Assembly: GCA_023382935.1 (NCBI GenBank)
Contig: JAHDXL010000008.1
Location: forward strand, 62,001-126,000
Direction of reading: 5' to 3'
Length of the DNA: 64,000 bases
Source: Phycisphaerales bacterium
GTDB lineage: Bacteria > Planctomycetota > Phycisphaerae > Phycisphaerales > UBA1924
Part shown: piece after piece, positions 61,830 to 64,000 of the stretch
Numbering within the stretch: position 1 is the first letter of the stretch
Layout: each line of letters opens with the position of its first letter
Notes under the pieces: generated by a model
Seen by the model: the letters and a program-made list of their open reading frames with translations, nothing else
The model's database searches: none
Told to the model about the DNA's origin: nothing
Made by a program: the position numbers and the translations under genes

Positions 61830-64000
61830 TGCTGGTGCTGTCGCCGCCTGCATTCGGTCAGACGGCGACGGAGCCAGACGCCCTGACCCTGGCGGCGGCC
61901 CGCGAGATCCAGAGGCTGGCACTGACCGAACTGCGGATGCAGGTCAGCCCGACTCCGGACGACTACCTGATTGCCTGCTACACGCTCCGTCTGGCGCAGC
62001 AACTGACGCCGGATGACCCGGACCTGGCGCGCAAGGTGGCGGCGGCCGCGTGGGCGACCGGCGACAGCGAACTTCTGATCGACGCGACGCGGCAGGTGGT
62101 CAGGCTGGACCCGAGCGATACGGTGGCGCAGTTGCGCCTGATCATCGCAGGCATCGCACGCCTTCAGACCGTGGAGGAACGTCTGTCGGCCTACGAGCGA
62201 TTCCTGGGCCCAGCGGGCGACCGGCTGCGCCCGGAAGTCCGCAGCCGACTGGCGCTCGACGCGGCGCTGCTTCTGCGTGAACGGGGCGACACGCCCGGGT
62301 TCGTGCGCCTGCTGCGAAGGGCGATCGAACTGGACGGGTCGAACAAGGCGGCTGTGCAACTCGCGGCGACGTACTTCACCAGCGAGATTGACGATCCGGT
62401 GGGGCGGTTCGAGATGCAACTGAACGTGCTCTACGCCGACCCGATCGATCCGCAGTTGCACTACTCGATTGCGCGCGAACTGCTGGCGCAGGGTGCCCTG
62501 GCCAGTGGTCGGCGTTTCTTCTCGCACGCCTCGCAGTTGTTCAACCTGGCGGGCAATCTGCCGCCGTCGTTTGCAACCGAGACCATGTCGCTGCGTTTTC
62601 AGACCGAAGGGCCGGCGGTGCTGCGCGACGCGCTCAACGCGGAGTTGAAGGGGATGCGTCAGAACGCCCAGTTGCAGCGTGAGGCGGCCATCGAGCGGCA
62701 ACTGCCGCTAGACGACTTCGTCGATCCGGCCGAGGTGCGGCTGGATGCCGACTGGGACAAGATGCGCATTCTCGCGGCGCTGGCGATGGGAGACAAGGAA
62801 ACGGTGGAGGCGGGACTGACCGACCTGGAGAAGTCGGTGGTGTACGCCTCGAAGCAACTGGAGAATGAGCGCACGCGCCCTGCCGGATACACCGCCGATC
62901 AGGCCTCGTCGCTCATCATTTCCATGTTCATCGAACTGCAGTTGTACCGTCTGTGGTGCGATTCCCGCCGGGAGACGGTGGACGCGGACATTGCGGCCCT
63001 GTCGGAAAGGGCGCCGGGGGTGGTCCGCCTGCTCGAGCCGCTACAGCCGTGGCTGCTGCTGCGCGACGGCAAGTATGATGAGGTGCTCGTTCGCGTGGAC
63101 CAGATGCAGGGCGGCGCCGGACGCGTCGGCGAAGTGGCCCGCGGTCTGGCGCTGGAGAAGCTTGGGCGCACCGACGAAGCCGTGCGCGTGATGCTCGAAT
63201 CGTCCCGCTACTCACCCCTGAGCGCGGCGGCGGCGTGGGCGCGGCATCACGCGCTGGCGCTGGACCCGTCGGCACCGCTGCTGACTCCGCTGGGCGTTTC
63301 GCTGGACCGGATGGCGGCGGGCGTGCCTCGCTACATCGACGACATGGTTTACGACCCCAAGTCCTTCATGGATCTCCAGGTCGAGGCCGGCCCGCGCTCG
63401 CGCGATCCAATGCAGCCCTTCTATGTCACGCTCCGCCTGCGGAACCTGGCGCCGATCCCGCTCGGTGTGGGATCTGACCGTCCGATCAACAGCCGCCTGC
63501 TGCTCCAGCCTCACCGCGACAACAACGTGGGCTTCTTCTTCGGCGAACTCTACCCGGAAGTGGTCGAACTCAACCGCCGTTTCCGGCTCGATCCGCGCGA
63601 GACGATTGAGGCGCGCATCCCGGTGGACCTTGGCGCCAGCGGGATGATCCTCTCACTCAATTCGCTCAACAACCACCGCATCCGCTGGCGCGTGTTGCAG
63701 GGTTTTGTGATCGGCGCACTCCAGTCGTTCCGCCCGGGGCCCCTGTGTCTGAGCGTTGAATCAAGCCCGATCGAGATCGTGCGTCTGCCTCAATACCGCC
63801 TGACGGCCGAGCAGACGGCCGTGCTGATCCGTTCCGGACCGCCCGAGGACCTGCCCAGCGGCGTCATGCTCGCCCGTGCGGTCATGCTGGCCTGGCCGGT
63901 GCGCACGTCTGAACGTCCGCAGGCCGGCGTCGAACTGTTCGCCCGCGCGCTCACCGCGCGCCTTCAGGCTGGCTCTCCCATCGAGCGTGTCTTCATGCTG
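61760..64000 (+). CDS. large exported protein with TPR-like repeats, cut by window edge
   Basis: At least 747 residues, open to the right edge. The GTG at 61760 (GGAG 8 bases upstream) gives a convincing signal peptide, basic then hydrophobic: [20 protein letters not shown] and [14 protein letters not shown]. The ATG at 61829 would remove its basic part. The body starts with helix pairs like TPR repeats (DLARKVAAAAWATGDSELLI, DATRQVVRLDPSDTVAQLRL, ALLLRERGDTPGFVRLLRRA) and later a beta part (FYVTLRLRNLAPIPLGVGSD). No enzymatic motif is visible in the part present. It is probably in the same transcript as the small membrane protein upstream. Full family unclear. Confidence 0.6.
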   Translation, partial: MRDFLRRLHDLPRRVVRCCVVALMLVLSPPAFGQTATEPDALTLAAAREIQRLALTELRMQVSPTPDDYLIACYTLRLAQQLTPDDPDLARKVAAAAWATGDSELLIDATRQVVRLDPSDTVAQLRLIIAGIARLQTVEERLSAYERFLGPAGDRLRPEVRSRLALDAALLLRERGDTPGFVRLLRRAIELDGSNKAAVQLAATYFTSEIDDPVGRFEMQLNVLYADPIDPQLHYSIARELLAQGALASGRRFFSHASQLFNLAGNLPPSFATETMSLRFQTEGPAVLRDALNAELKGMRQNAQLQREAAIERQLPLDDFVDPAEVRLDADWDKMRILAALAMGDKETVEAGLTDLEKSVVYASKQLENERTRPAGYTADQASSLIISMFIELQLYRLWCDSRRETVDADIAALSERAPGVVRLLEPLQPWLLLRDGKYDEVLVRVDQMQGGAGRVGEVARGLALEKLGRTDEAVRVMLESSRYSPLSAAAAWARHHALALDPSAPLLTPLGVSLDRMAAGVPRYIDDMVYDPKSFMDLQVEAGPRSRDPMQPFYVTLRLRNLAPIPLGVGSDRPINSRLLLQPHRDNNVGFFFGELYPEVVELNRRFRLDPRETIEARIPVDLGASGMILSLNSLNNHRIRWRVLQGFVIGALQSFRPGPLCLSVESSPIEIVRLPQYRLTAEQTAVLIRSGPPEDLPSGVMLARAVMLAWPVRTSERPQAGVELFARALTARLQAGSPIERVFML

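Overview
The window is high-GC bacterial DNA that reads as a member of the Planctomycetota, probably Phycisphaerae-like. The basis is a set of traits that tend to occur together in that group: pseudopilin-type secreted proteins with GFTLIEL N-termini and a DGH ending, several PEP-CTERM-type exported proteins ending in a hydrophobic stretch plus an Arg cluster, a Cys-flanked dockerin-like C-terminus, Pro-rich envelope proteins, and mostly short gene clusters. The taxonomic call is inference; there is no rRNA in the window.

Layout. 0-4 kb: start of metF (cut by the left edge), a divergent pseudopilin gene, then a minus-strand operon (pseudopilin, Cys-rich secreted protein, membrane-anchored secreted protein, MauE/DoxX-like membrane protein) driven by a near-consensus promoter. 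4-9 kb: glucan phosphorylase, a PqiA/PqiB (MCE) lipid-transport pair, an alpha/beta hydrolase, a small zinc-ribbon membrane protein. 9-15 kb: a TPR protein and a divergent VgrG operon carrying two unknown proteins, the last a candidate type VI effector. 15-22 kb: manA, a UvrC-like protein without nuclease domain, a GNAT enzyme, glmS, a fused TssB-TssC-like contractile sheath protein, tRNA-Ala(TGC), a DUF4405-like membrane protein. 22-34 kb: a large zinc metalloprotease, a two-gene indolepyruvate oxidoreductase / ADP-forming acyl-CoA synthetase module in which IorB is fused to the synthetase, and a carboxypeptidase M14-dipeptidyl peptidase IV fusion.

34-45 kb: 5-oxoprolinase/hydantoinase, a PEP-CTERM protein, a GmhA-like isomerase, homogentisate dioxygenase, a frameshifted PEP-CTERM pseudogene, a SpoIIE-type phosphatase, a metallophosphoesterase and a dockerin-type secreted protein. 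45-54 kb: an LptD-like outer-membrane protein with a long Pro-rich linker, a lipoprotein, thiS-thiG, and three tandem paralogous PEP-CTERM proteins with mscL inserted among them, three of these four minus-strand genes followed by a convincing intrinsic terminator. 54-64 kb: a PAS-LuxR regulator, a PilZ/degenerate receiver/degenerate HPt protein, a zinc-ribbon membrane protein, then a plus-strand run of GNAT, hpt, PH-domain protein, coaE, rho, a small membrane protein and a large exported repeat protein that leaves the window.

The genes mix core metabolism (folate, thiamine, CoA, purine salvage, amino sugars, LPS) with envelope biogenesis, secretion and extracellular protein or amino-acid use. 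The most distinctive elements are the IorB-synthetase fusion, the M14-DPP4 fusion, the VgrG cargo operon with a separately located fused sheath gene, and the PilZ protein in which both phosphotransfer residues are replaced. No CRISPR array, insertion sequence or integrase was seen.
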